Shown: one piece after another, positions 1 through 10,461 of the stretch
Layout: every line of letters starts with the position of its first letter
Position numbering within the stretch: the first letter of the stretch is position 1
NCBI GenBank assembly: GCA_026419785.1
Contig: JAODTK010001555.1
Span: 1-64,000, forward strand
Reading direction: 5' to 3'
Origin: Sclerodactyla briareus
Lineage: Eukaryota > Echinodermata > Holothuroidea > Dendrochirotida > Sclerodactylidae
DNA length: 64,000 nucleotides
The notes under the pieces: generated by a model
What the model saw: only the letters and a program-made list of their open reading frames with translations
What the model was told of the DNA's origin: nothing
Database searches by the model: none
Made by a program: the position numbers and the translations under genes

Positions 1-785
1 TACAGCAGAATCACACAAGGAAATGTCCTGCTGAACTAATTTAGAGGCACCTTTTGGCCCATTCATTATCCCTCTTCAACCACTGGCCTGCATGTGTGTG
101 TATACCATAATAAGCCTTCAGTTTTGCTGCGTCAACATTCCAATCCCTCAAAAGATTTAATCTCTCACAGTTGTATGTGTGAGACTGGAAGTAAACACAC
201 ACATATACGGTACCTTGCACTTGCACTGCTTTCAAGGATTGAGAGTGGGTATCCATATTCTCTGTTTGCACTCAGTCTAACTGATTAATCTGATTGTTAA
301 CTTCCCTATTGGAATGCATAAGCACACTTCCAGATGTGAATTAACATGACCGCAGCCTGACCATTGGTATTCTTCCCTTGATTCAATAGACAAGTCCCTA
401 TGAAAGGGATCAACTGGTGGTGTGTGTAGAAGCATGAGAGGGTATGAGTTGGGAGGAAGACAGCAAGGGTCATGGAAGCTTCTGAAAGTGGGAAGGGCAC
501 AACATTGTGGCATTTTTTTGCTATTGGGCAAAAAGTGAGGCCTTACCACCCGGTACCCCAGGCAAGACATGGGTAAGGGGTTTTGAGTCTATAAAGTATC
601 TCTCGTCTTCCCCAGTGCTCTTTAATCTGGTGTTGACTGTCCACATTAATGTGACTCTGGGGAAAAGTGATTTGCCGGATAATAACATTTTAAATAAAAA
701 CAAAATTTTGGGGTCCCGAAATCATACTGTATCAACATTAACTGAGCCCACATAATTCAGAAATGTGTATATTCAGAAATGTGTG
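1..785. other. Gene-free AT-rich DNA
   Basis: No recognisable gene. Short CA/GT tracts occur near 93-105 and 193-205. The open frames here are under 100 codons on either strand and show no domain. Nothing else stands out. Confidence 0.6.
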
Positions 786-826
786 TATGTTATGTATTTT
801 AATTATATATATATAATATCTATATC

Positions 827-858
<32 letters not shown>

Positions 859-955
859 TTCTATATTATATATATATATATATATAATTATATATATAGA
901 TATTATAGATATATATATATATAATATATATCTCTATATATAATAAACACTAGAA
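786..955. repeat. (TA)n microsatellite
   Basis: Nearly pure TA dinucleotide repeat with interruptions (TATC, AATA). Being self-complementary, it can extrude as hairpins, and parts of the two halves around an internal ATTATTCTAT spacer pair with each other. It has the usual appearance of an AT-rich microsatellite in animal intergenic DNA. Confidence 0.95.
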
Positions 956-2735
956 AAATGACTAGTTCTTGTCTGTTCTATTTATCTATATATAATATAG
1001 ACCAAGTAGGAGAGATAATGTTATTTGCAGGCCTTGTGAAAGTTTGACCCCTAAAACTGGCAATAATACATTTGATGGACTGGTGAAAGTGGCTATTGAT
1101 ACAAGTAATTTTAAAAAACATTTTTTGCACTTGTCAATTGCATGACCCACCCCTTGTAACCCCAGACAAGGTGAGTCATTGCACTTAGTTTGGGTCAACA
1201 AATGATGCCGCACACCCCCCCTCAGTCACTTTGTGCCTGAAAAAATCATGAAAATTGATACAACACCCCAAAATGACTTGAAAGACCACAGACTACTCTT
1301 CTGCACAAACATTGCAACAATTGACTGGCCATGACTTACCCTCAGTCATATTAGTGACTGTCAACGCACATATGGACAATGACCAATCTGTGAGACACCA
1401 TGCTATTGGACACTGAATGTAACTACAATAACTCACCTTGTCCAAGGTATGAGGGATGCCATTGACAAGCTATATGCCTGTATGCACTTCTCTTTCCCCG
1501 CAAACATATTACCCCCAAGAAGAGATTTTTTTTAATTTTCGTTGATGATGTTGATGATGTTTGGTCGTCCGATTCAAGGAACTTGCCCGTCATTTGCCAT
1601 CTATCTGCTTTCCACACACCAGCACTATGAGTGAGGATTTCGCTAAAGTATCCTCATCATTGCCTTGCCTGCAGTCTGCTGACTCAGTGTTTCGGTCGTT
1701 GGGGGCTGACAACACGAATGGAAAACGTTGGACCTCGCTGGTTATGACTCGTGACTTTACCTTCTCTCCCCCAAAGATACACTTACTACCAGCGGTTATT
1801 TTTCAGTATTTCACTCTATTGCCCCAGATGAATTTTTGACTGGCCAAAAAGCAACAAGCATCTCTTGCAGGTAGTAAATATTGCAGGTGAGTGGGTCGTT
1901 TTGTGTCAAGTTGGGGTTTGCGTTGGCAACACACATCTTGCAGGGTTTATATAGCTGAGGAAGGGGGAAAATGTCGGAAAAGGCAAGGAAAGCACTAGCA
2001 GAGTTGCGTTTTGGTATATAGGTGTTCAGTATTGTGGTATTGTTGCGTCATAGTGGGATTTCTTCTCTACGTTGCTGCGGTGTGGAGTGTGGTTGTTTTG
2101 GTTCCTGATGTGGGCGTTTGCGTGTTTTCATTATTATAAAAGTTTTATTAGGATAAACTGCAAAGGGAGACTTTTGCTGGTGAATAAACAGTTCGAGAAT
2201 TGAATTTGGGTAAATTTAACACGAACGAGGCGCAGCCGAGTCGTTATTAAGCTAAATTCAGAGCGGAGACTGTTGATGAAGACAGTTAAAGTCGAACTGC
2301 TGTAGTTTTCTAAACCGAATATAAGAATTACCCCAATGATTAAGCTATAAAAATCTATATCTTATATCTTTGTATCTCAAAACAGTAAATAGGCAGCTAG
2401 GGTAATACTGTGCGTAGTTCGATCGAAGTAAAGAGCTGCGCTTGTCGACCACAGAAGAGAAGTTGAAATTATATCAAATATATAGACCTTAATGCCATAA
2501 CATACAGTAAATAAGCTGGGTATTGTCATTCCGGGCAATTCAAGAACTAGTCGTCAGTCCAGATGTCCATTTCCTCGCGCTAACCGTAGTGGCGCTCTAC
2601 TTGGATAGGGTCAAAAATTTACTATTGCTCTACCCCCGGATGACGATTGCGGCGGTTATGAGTAGGTTGCCAATGGCGGACACCGCTACCAAGGATCTAG
2701 ACCAATCACCAATTGTGTAGGGTGGGTCTCTATCC
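956..2735. other. Gene-free stretch, TG-rich in part
   Basis: No gene recognised. At 1040-1420 scattered TGAC/GTCA words resemble the style of the TGACC-rich repeats at 15-17 kb, and similar text recurs near 63.0-63.4 kb, but no clean alignment was found by eye. From 1890 to 2140 the + strand is rich in T and G. No splice-supported open frame was seen. Confidence 0.5.
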
Positions 2736-2975
2736 GGGGGGATCGTACACGGACGGTATTAGCCCGGGGGGTAATGTCAGTGGTAGTTGTCCGCCAGGGG
2801 TATTGTCTTCGGGGGTTATTTCCGGGGGGTAATTGTCTGGGAGGTTGTGTCCTGGGGGGTATTTGTTTCGGGGGTGTGTCCGGGTGGGATTTCGGGAGGA
2901 TATGGTCCGGTTGGGACTATCCGGGAGGGATTGATCCAGATGGTGAGATGTCCGGGGTCGGTGGTCGGGGGTAGT
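2736..2975 (+). repeat. Phased G-run minisatellite
   Basis: G runs of 3-6 recur at about 2736, 2766, 2797, 2811, 2824, 2839, 2854, 2870, 2882 and 2894, mostly 12-16 or ~30 bases apart, within degenerate units of the form CCGGGGGGTAATTGTC. The spacing suggests a decayed ~15 bp (or 30 bp) unit. The + strand could form long-loop G-quadruplexes or R-loops. The proline-rich and glycine-rich open frames across it are by-products of the repeat. I saw no equivalent array elsewhere in the window. Confidence 0.75.
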
Positions 2976-5634
2976 TGGCCCGTCACGCTTTGAAACTACC
3001 CGTTTTAGGAGCAATTTTTATCGCACAAATTTGCGTTAATACCGTCAATATGCGGGTATGGATTACTGGTTCCACAGGGCTTACTAGATTCATCTTCGGG
3101 GGCCCCTATAGCTGTCTAATGCAACACAGAAAGCCTATAGTATGTGTCAATGTGCAGATGTGTGTATTTTAGCAGGCTTACCGCAATTTTACACGTCACC
3201 CCAAAGTGTCTTATCATACATAACATCCTTAATACTCAACACTAAGGTAGTGGAACCATACGAGTATATGAAAACTGACTGTTGATAACTTTAAGTGTGG
3301 TTGATACAGACTTCCAAAAATGCCAAATATCCAAGTATTTTGGTTCGATGTCAAGAATTATTTGATAATCATTTGTTTGAAATAAAATGAAATGTTTAAA
3401 AAAGAACACACACCGTTCTATTGCGCCAATCCATGTTCAGACGTGGGAGTGGGGGGGGGGGTAGGTGATCACGCCGTTCACATAGTACTGAGGTGAAAAT
3501 AAAGAACCAATTGGTAGCCTCTTGCCATTGACGCCCATTTAATCCACCAGATATACGTAGCATTATCAACGAGGGCAGTGTCCCTCCCCATCGTGCCCCT
3601 CTCCCCATCGCACGCGGGCATGGAGAACCGAACAATCTTCACGAGGAATCTGCAGAGGAAGAGCAGTGAAAAGTGAGGAATGCAAGTGACAGTGTGTAAG
3701 TAGGGGCATGCCCGGATGCCCCTACCTCTTCAGTGAGTCTGGGTTACCTGAGCGCAATGAAAAAAAAAAAATATAGAGAAATAAGAACGTATTAGAAGGC
3801 TGCAGTGAGGACGTTAGAACAACTGCACAGCGTGGATATCGTATTGTTTAATATTGCCAATCTGAAAGGTTGCACTGCGATTCGACATAGCAAGGAATAT
3901 ATATGTATAGGTATACGTCGGTTAACACCTTTTCGGGATGCCGGTATCGCGAGTCTCCGGACTAATCACGGGCCTTCTATGTTGTGGGACTTTGAAAGCT
4001 GCTCAGTGACTGGAGGAGGTCTCAAACCAGACAAAATTAATGATCACAAGGGGGCCTACTAATTTCCAGGCCATTTTGTAGACTATTCGTGAGAGAGAAT
4101 TCTTGTAATGTTGAGGGCAAGGGCTCTTGTAACTCAAGCGAACGACCGCAGTTAAGACCCCACGGAATTTGATAAGTTTGGAATTCGATCGTTGAAGTTC
4201 TCGTATTTTCGCGAGAAAATATTCTTGGATTCGGAGGTACCACTTCTTTCCGAATTATTCTGAGTAGGTAGGATTTGTATCATGATCGGTGAAGGTTGCC
4301 CCGGCGCTTAATATATTTGATCCTTTCTGATGTAGGACTACGGTGTATAAGTATGTGCCCTGTCTACGAGGTACTTCGGCATCCATTGGTGTTCTATTGA
4401 AATCATGATTGCATTGTGCAGAATGCGGTTTGGTCCCTAGGCAGTCTCCAGGGGAAATTTTATTCTGTCAAAGGGATGTTGCAGGGCACTGTTACCGAAA
4501 CTGAGGGTGTTGTTTAGTTATGACTTGAAATGGCATTACTGGAGTTTATGGAAATATGTAGGTATGGGGGTACTGTGACATTCGTTGAAAATTACTGGAA
4601 TATACTGTGTCTAAGATAATAAAATCGAATTTGTAGATTCACGAGGGGCTTGATGCGCGCGCCTGTGTCGTGACGTTCACAATTTCTTGAAAATAATTCA
4701 AAGGTTTTTTTTTTGGCGTTCCTAATTTTCCTCAAGTGGTTATGTCACGGTATATTCGTCCCGTTTTGGTAATTAGAAAATAAATCATCTTGGAATATCC
4801 AACAGGACCCGAGAAGAGGGGGGGGAGGTGCTGCCGCACCCCAGATTTTTATGACATCTTACGATTTCAGGTCATGGTTCCAGCAAGCCAGTAACTTTTT
4901 AGCTTAAAGGCTGTCATGGATCAATATTGGCACGAAATTGGTGTCCCGTTTTCGATTAGATGGAGCGTAAGTTGTTATTCAGTGTACTTGAACAACTGAA
5001 TGGAAGATATACTAAATGACCCCAAATTCACTGATATTTGATGATGGATCTGTAGTATTGTGAAAAGATCTCTAGAAGTTTCCTTATATTGTTTTAAAAT
5101 CCTCACGCACCTAACCAACTTGATAAAATACCGAAAAGTTCAAGGAATTTTATCTGTATATAAAAATGTACGTATTGTTATGTTGGGCTCGCAGGCACCT
5201 AGCGTCAACATTAAAACATTGGGGTGGGTTTGCCACATGGGCCAGGCTTCAGACTTGGTAGTGGGAGGTGCCAGTGTAAAGATTTCCTGACGAATCTCAG
5301 CAATTTGTTTCTATCGCCGTAGGTGTGCTCTGTTAATCTTGTGTAAAGGACGTGAACATGGTTAAGTCAGTAGTAACTGGCCTTTTCCGGGCGTAGTGAG
5401 CCTGAATTGTTTTGAATTCCTATGCCTCGCTTCGCGCCAAACTGATGACAATCTGCTTTGACGGGCACAAACCATAAACACATACCTACGCCCGATAAGG
5501 CTACTACGTTAACAACCGCGTTCTTGGCGATGTAGGCACCACAATGATTAGGCATAGGCCTACCGTAGCATAGGGGCCTGAAAATGAAGAATTCACTATA
5601 TTTTGATTCCTTAAAGGAATAAACCTTACCATGG
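2976..5634. other. Gene-free stretch
   Basis: No gene recognised. It holds a G11 run (3451-3461), a G8 run (4818-4825), an A run near 3760-3770 and one short inverted repeat (listed separately). No open frame exceeds 135 codons and none resembles a known domain. Confidence 0.5.
5388..5494. repeat. Short inverted repeat CGGGCGTAG
   Basis: CGGGCGTAG at 5388-5396 is perfectly complementary to CTACGCCCG at 5486-5494, 89 bases apart. The word resembles the GGGCGTAGC termini of the hAT-like elements at 27.8 and 49.8 kb, so this may be a tiny or decayed miniature element. No target duplication is visible, and a 9 bp match can arise by chance. Confidence 0.35.
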
Positions 5635-6574
5635 GCGGCGATCACGGAGGACGGGGGACAGTCCCTCAATATTTGGTGGCGGCATAATATCAATATCCCC
5701 CCCCCCAAGATTTTGCAGATGGCGAAATAAAAAATCCTATGATAATATGTACAGTATATACGGGCCAACATACTAAAGTGTCCAACTCATATTTCCATTA
5801 GATTGTTTAAATTTTTTGAGAAGGCCGGAAGCAAAAAAAAAAAAAAATCGCCGCTGCGGCGCTGTACCCCGGAACTTTTTGCGTTACCTGTATAATACAG
5901 GGGGCCCACGTGTATACAATAATTTTGTCGATCGGGCAAATATGAAAGTTTGTCCCATAGGTCATCTCTAAGTGTGGTGACATTAGTAGGCCACGAGGAG
6001 AATTTTGCGTTTAGGACTTGATTTATAAGCACCCCCCCCCCCCCCCCCCCAATACAACATGCTGGAATCCACTGCCCACACTGCCGGTCTACTTCTGATC
6101 CAGCCTGCTTGCCGTGCGTTGTATGATTAAGCCATATGTAACGAAAAAAAAGAACAGGATAGGGGTTCGTGCACATTAGGATGGAGGGTTTGACATGATT
6201 GACGTATGGATCTGTACAGGCGCGGAGCGGGGCTAAACCATCTTGAGGACTGAGAAATCGGACGGTTTTTTTAATTTTTTTTTTTTTCTTAAATTTGAGC
6301 GGGAAACTACATCTGAAAAAATGACCACATTGTTTGCTAACTGGCTCAATTCCTTTCAATCAAATACCAGAAAAATGCACACATTTTCATGTTCAAGCAA
6401 TTTCCCAATCTGCGGCAGCCTCCACCCAATTGGAAGGGCCTCGATGGAATATCTTAAGACATGGCTATGGTGATGGAGACCACGATGAAAAATGTAACGA
6501 TCAAACATCGATAAGTTTTTGAAGTACTGTCAATTCAGTGATTGCATACTGCAATGAGTAGCTGGAAGTGCCTC

Positions 6575-7215
6575 TCCCTGCAATCTGGGTGGAGGGGGGT
6601 GGTCTGTACGGACTATTTTCTTGTACGGTACTGCGTCCAATGATGGTGGAGCACGAATTGTAATGAAGAAACGAAGATCAGTTACTTCAAGGTGTTCTTG
6701 AGATATACAATCTAGAAATTTATTGTCAATTTGGGAGATGTTGCCTACTGCCCATAAAGAACATGGGGAGTACCGTTTAGGCAATCTGGGGGTTTCGTAA
6801 GGATTTTCCTTGGACCTATACGAGACCACTGATGCGGGCCCAGACTTGTAAGGGAATAAACATCAATAGTTCCTTCAAAACCTTTTTGGAAATACAATTT
6901 TTTAAAAATTATTGCCAGATTTTAGATGCGTGCTCACTGCCAGACGGTCGGGAATGCCTTCCTTCAATCTGGAGAGTCTGTAAAACAAAACTTTTTGGTG
7001 ACTACGCGTCAAAACGACGGTGGCCGAATTGTACGGGAAGAAAACATATCAGTTCCTTCAAGAAGGTTTCTTGAAAGAAAAAATTCGGGAATTATGACGA
7101 TTTTGTGGGCTGTTGCTTACTGCCTATAAAGCCTCAAGATAAGTGCCGTTGCCTGCAGTCTGGGGGGTCTGTAAAACAAAAAATTACTTCCACGCATCGC
7201 GCAACCATGGTGGCC
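6575..7215 (-). repeat. Array of ~190 bp monomers, 4 copies (left arm)
   Basis: The landmark CTGTAAAAC, or its decayed form, recurs near 6600, 6795, 6980 and 7168. The companion landmark GAATTGTA, or a variant, recurs near 6653, 6845 and 7027. Spacing is about 185-200 bases. The orientation is the reverse complement of the right-arm array. Confidence 0.75.
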
Positions 7216-7285
7216 TCGACTTAGATGGTGCTACCATCATATCTCCCACCCAATATTCAACACAGATCGCCGCCCGGATTATTAC
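7201..7285 (-). repeat. Inner end of left arm with GCGCCACC-family box
   Basis: Read on the minus strand this holds GGCGGCGATCTGTGTTGA, then GGTAGCACC and GGCCACCATGG. It matches 10462-10560 on the + strand and marks the innermost paired part of the foldback. The box is the dispersed motif also seen at 9991, 21064, 27895 and 28252. Confidence 0.7.
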
Positions 7286-7599
7286 CAAACCAAAAAGTCA
7301 GTGAAGTATAATTAGTATCAAGTGATAATATGAGAAAGCGGAACATTCAGCTCAGTGAGATAGTATGAAAATACTTTGCAGTCTTCGAAACTGCCAGAAT
7401 TTCAAAAGGGGATTCTGCATTGGAAATCCATTCCGTTACCTCACTGACGGCGGTCCCATTTATGGGGACCCTGGAGTGTAACTTTTCACCTAACACCAGA
7501 AACATGGCTACTACGCGCGCTGTTCACTGTATCTTGCTTTGGCTCATGGGTGGCCACTGCCTCGTGCTGATAATAATCTGATTAGGTACCGTACCGCGG

Positions 7600-7615
7600 G
7601 TACATCCGGATGTAC
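7600..7615. repeat. Perfect palindrome GTACATCCGGATGTAC
   Basis: A 16-base perfect dyad lies inside the foldback core, preceded by the related partial word GTACCGTACCGCGG. No function can be inferred. Confidence 0.6.
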
Positions 7616-9990
7616 GGTCTGATCGGAATCACGCGATTCGCTATGAATATAAACAAAAAAAAGTATAAATTAAAATAAATGAAAAATAAAAAGGACGAAA
7701 ATGTAGGTTTTTGTTGCAGGGGGTAGGGTAAGTGACTTGTCAGGACAGCTCAGCACCCCCAGTATAAAAATCTTGAGGGGCCTTGATATCCACTGGAGAT
7801 GTTCTTCACCTTGTGAGATTTGTGCTTTAGGTCTTTTTTGGGGTGCCAATGCGCTCATGCGAAATGTGTCGCCGCGGCGCATCCGACCAATTTATAATAG
7901 GGGACGAATCATATTCATATAATAATTTTGTCGCCTTATTTTACAGTCAACGTATTTTATCGCCATGCTCACTCCTGTTTTTGCCATTTGGTCAATTCTT
8001 GCTGTTCAACTTTTAAGGCTAGGTAAAGTAAAACTTGAAGCAGACTCTTCCAAACCCACACTGTTGACTCTTCGGGCCTCGCACGCGTGCAGCGCCGAGT
8101 ACCGATAGCACACCGTATGTTGCTATTTCCTATAGCAGGTAAGGGCTGTGTATCTGCTAGTTCAATAATTACGTAATTTCATAGTTGTGGGATACTAGCA
8201 CCCATTCAACACTGTACAATAGGCTCCGAGCTTGCTTGCTGTTCCCCCAACTGTTCACCAGTGTTGTTATCTGTCTGTCTTGTTATTTGTTTTGCATCAT
8301 ATATTGGTGAGATCGAACTGGCAGTTTCTGAAAAAAGAAATAAGTTATCCGAAAAACGTATTTCAGAATATGGGTGTCGTATCTTGCTCTCAGTTGCTGG
8401 ACCTTTCCTACATAAATTATATTAACTTTCAAACACGAAGATTGAGTCGTGAAATGTCGATGGGCTGTCCCTAAATTCGGGGGGTTTCTAGCAAATAAAA
8501 AATCCCCGAGTTCTCACACCTACAAATGGCCCTTTCAATTCAACCGTGATCCGGAATTGGAACTCCAATAGGCCTAATACGCTATTTTATCAATATTCTG
8601 ACTCTGCGTGGGCGGTCCGAACAATAATCGGACCGACCAACATCAACCGCGGCTAATTGTGGTTTCTGCTTTATCCCAATTGCTTGTGATGCAGACAACT
8701 CGCCAAGTAGAATTTGACTGCGGTGAGAGGTGAAGGAGGGAGCAGTATACAAACAGACCAAGGAAGGCACGGGTGGAAGGGCAGGTTTCCAGTCTGTCCA
8801 TTTTAATCAACTCGATCCAGCGCTACTTTAATAACGGTTCATAAAAGTTCAATGTTTAAACCGAAAGTGCGACATCACAACCGATAATGGTTTTGAAAGA
8901 AATGATGTTTTGGTCACGTATCAATTGACTGAGATACCCAGGGCACTTCATGACATTTGCGCGAAACAAGTTTCAAGGAGATTGTTTTGAGGGTGTGTCG
9001 TAGTCTTCGCCGCCGCCCGCCGCGTCTTACTAGAAACATTATGCGGTTCTCGTGGTGTCCAAAACGATTTGTACCATGGGACTTGAAAACATGGTATAAA
9101 TGTTTGACCTAGGGAGATTCGGAGATTGTCGGATTTGACGCGCATGACTAGTGTAGAATTTTACGAAGTAGATATCGGTACCAGGCACGGTGTGCCGTTT
9201 CCGCCACCACTCTTCGCATCTCACCTGCCTTTGATTATCTATTCGCACCCCTCACTCACGTGTTTGTACGGTATGAGTCATATGTTAACAACTCCTCATG
9301 TTGTGACTCCGCGTTGATTTCCCACTATGTTCACCCTTGGTCCTGAGAGTTGGTCATTTTTCAACATTGTGCCCCTCAGTGACGGAAACCGTACAGAGAG
9401 GCTATACTCAGGACCGATAGTTCATGCGTAGATGCCCCGCCCTTGCGCCGTCCTCACGAGTTGACCGCCTGGTGGAAATGCCTCTGGCTTCTTTGAGATG
9501 ACATAAGGAAATGCCTCATTTCTATCAGCCGCATTATCGACGCTACAGTACCACGTGCTGGTCTCGCACTGGGTTTTTGTGTACGCCGAATCAGTCGACA
9601 TGTGCGCGATGCGCTGGTCTGCGACATTCCGATCAGTCCATTTCACCTTTCAACGGCGAATACCGACATAAACAATCACTGGATATGTGGGGTTCTGGAT
9701 ATCTTGTTTTCTGAAGGCTGAATTCGGCCAGTATTAGCAAAATTGTGTAAACTTTCATACTGTGTAATTCAACGATATCGAACGTATCCCAGTGCGTCCA
9801 TGGGCCACATAACGCATCGATACGGTGGCCACCAATCGAAGGAAAAGGAACGATGCCAATGCTGATGTTTGTAACCTCCGAACGACCGATTGGGCTTTGG
9901 CAGGTGAGGTGGTAAAATGTCGTTCAGGGGACCGCGGGGGGAGAGAATTTGAGTGGGGGGGCTAATCATTGTGGCGGCCCACATCTAAGG

Positions 9991-10012
9991 GGAGCGCCAC
10001 CATCGGTTGGCG
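9991..10012 (+). repeat. GGAGCGCCACC box, internal copy
   Basis: This copy, followed by TCGGTTGGCG, is preceded by a G-rich stretch (GGGGGGG near 9955) and CACATCTAAGG. That order of landmarks matches the copies at 10537, 21064 and 27895. It indicates that part of the element was duplicated inside its own core, or that a relative inserted there. Confidence 0.6.
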
Positions 10013-10131
10013 CGTAGCGCAACGAAAAATTTTTCTATGATCGACCCACCAGATCGCAAGAGAAGCTAACTTTCGTGCGTTTTCAGGCCGTAAATGACAT
10101 CTGAAAAAATGGATTCAAGGTAACACATTAT

Positions 10132-10145
10132 TTTGTCGCGACAAA
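10132..10145. repeat. Perfect palindrome TTTGTCGCGACAAA
   Basis: A 14-base perfect dyad in the foldback core. It could be a binding site or chance. Confidence 0.5.
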
Positions 10146-10461
10146 CGGAATTACCTCTTATACCCAAGTAAATCAAAGTAACCTGAAATCTAAGAATAAA
10201 ATTGGGACAATGTCAGTATAAGGCCCCACAAAATAAGATAAGCCAACAGACGTCTAGTAGGCCCGAAAATAGACCATTGAGAGATCGCGGAAAATATGAA
10301 CAGTTTACTTGTATAGGATTACTGTCCGCGTATTTATGCAGTCGAGCGAGTGTAGAGTACGGCCGCGCCGGCCAGTCGAGTCGGTATCGAAAATTAAAGG
10401 GCGTGCCCTTCACCGGGTGATAAATCATGCGCATGGTGGATGCCGAGACTCAAACCTCTAA

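Larger units (their letters stand above)
5635..7285 (+). repeat. Left arm of 6.9 kb foldback element
   Basis: This arm is about 1.65 kb. Its outer part includes a C10 run (5697-5706), an A15 run (about 5835-5849) and a C19 run (6032-6050). The inner part is a four-monomer array. A ~190-codon minus-strand open frame covering 5787-6359 contains a lysine homopolymer from the A/T tracts and shows no domain, so it is not called a gene. Confidence 0.8.
7286..10461. other. Core of 6.9 kb foldback element; no gene recognised
   Basis: This unpaired 3.2 kb segment separates the two arms. If the element ever encoded a transposase it should lie here, but no open frame exceeds about 80 codons and no catalytic motif was recognised. 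It contains a third copy of the GGAGCGCCACC box at 9991-10012, a perfect 16 bp palindrome at 7600-7615 and a perfect 14 bp palindrome at 10132-10145. If the sequence is unpolished, a frameshifted gene could have been missed. Confidence 0.5.

Noticed and set aside
2730-3014. Proline-rich and glycine-rich frames on opposite strands
   Set aside because: Direct by-product of the G-run minisatellite.
5787-6359. Longest open frame (190 codons, minus strand)
   Set aside because: It spans C19 and long A/T homopolymers in a foldback arm, contains lysine and glycine homopolymers, and has no open counterpart in the other arm.
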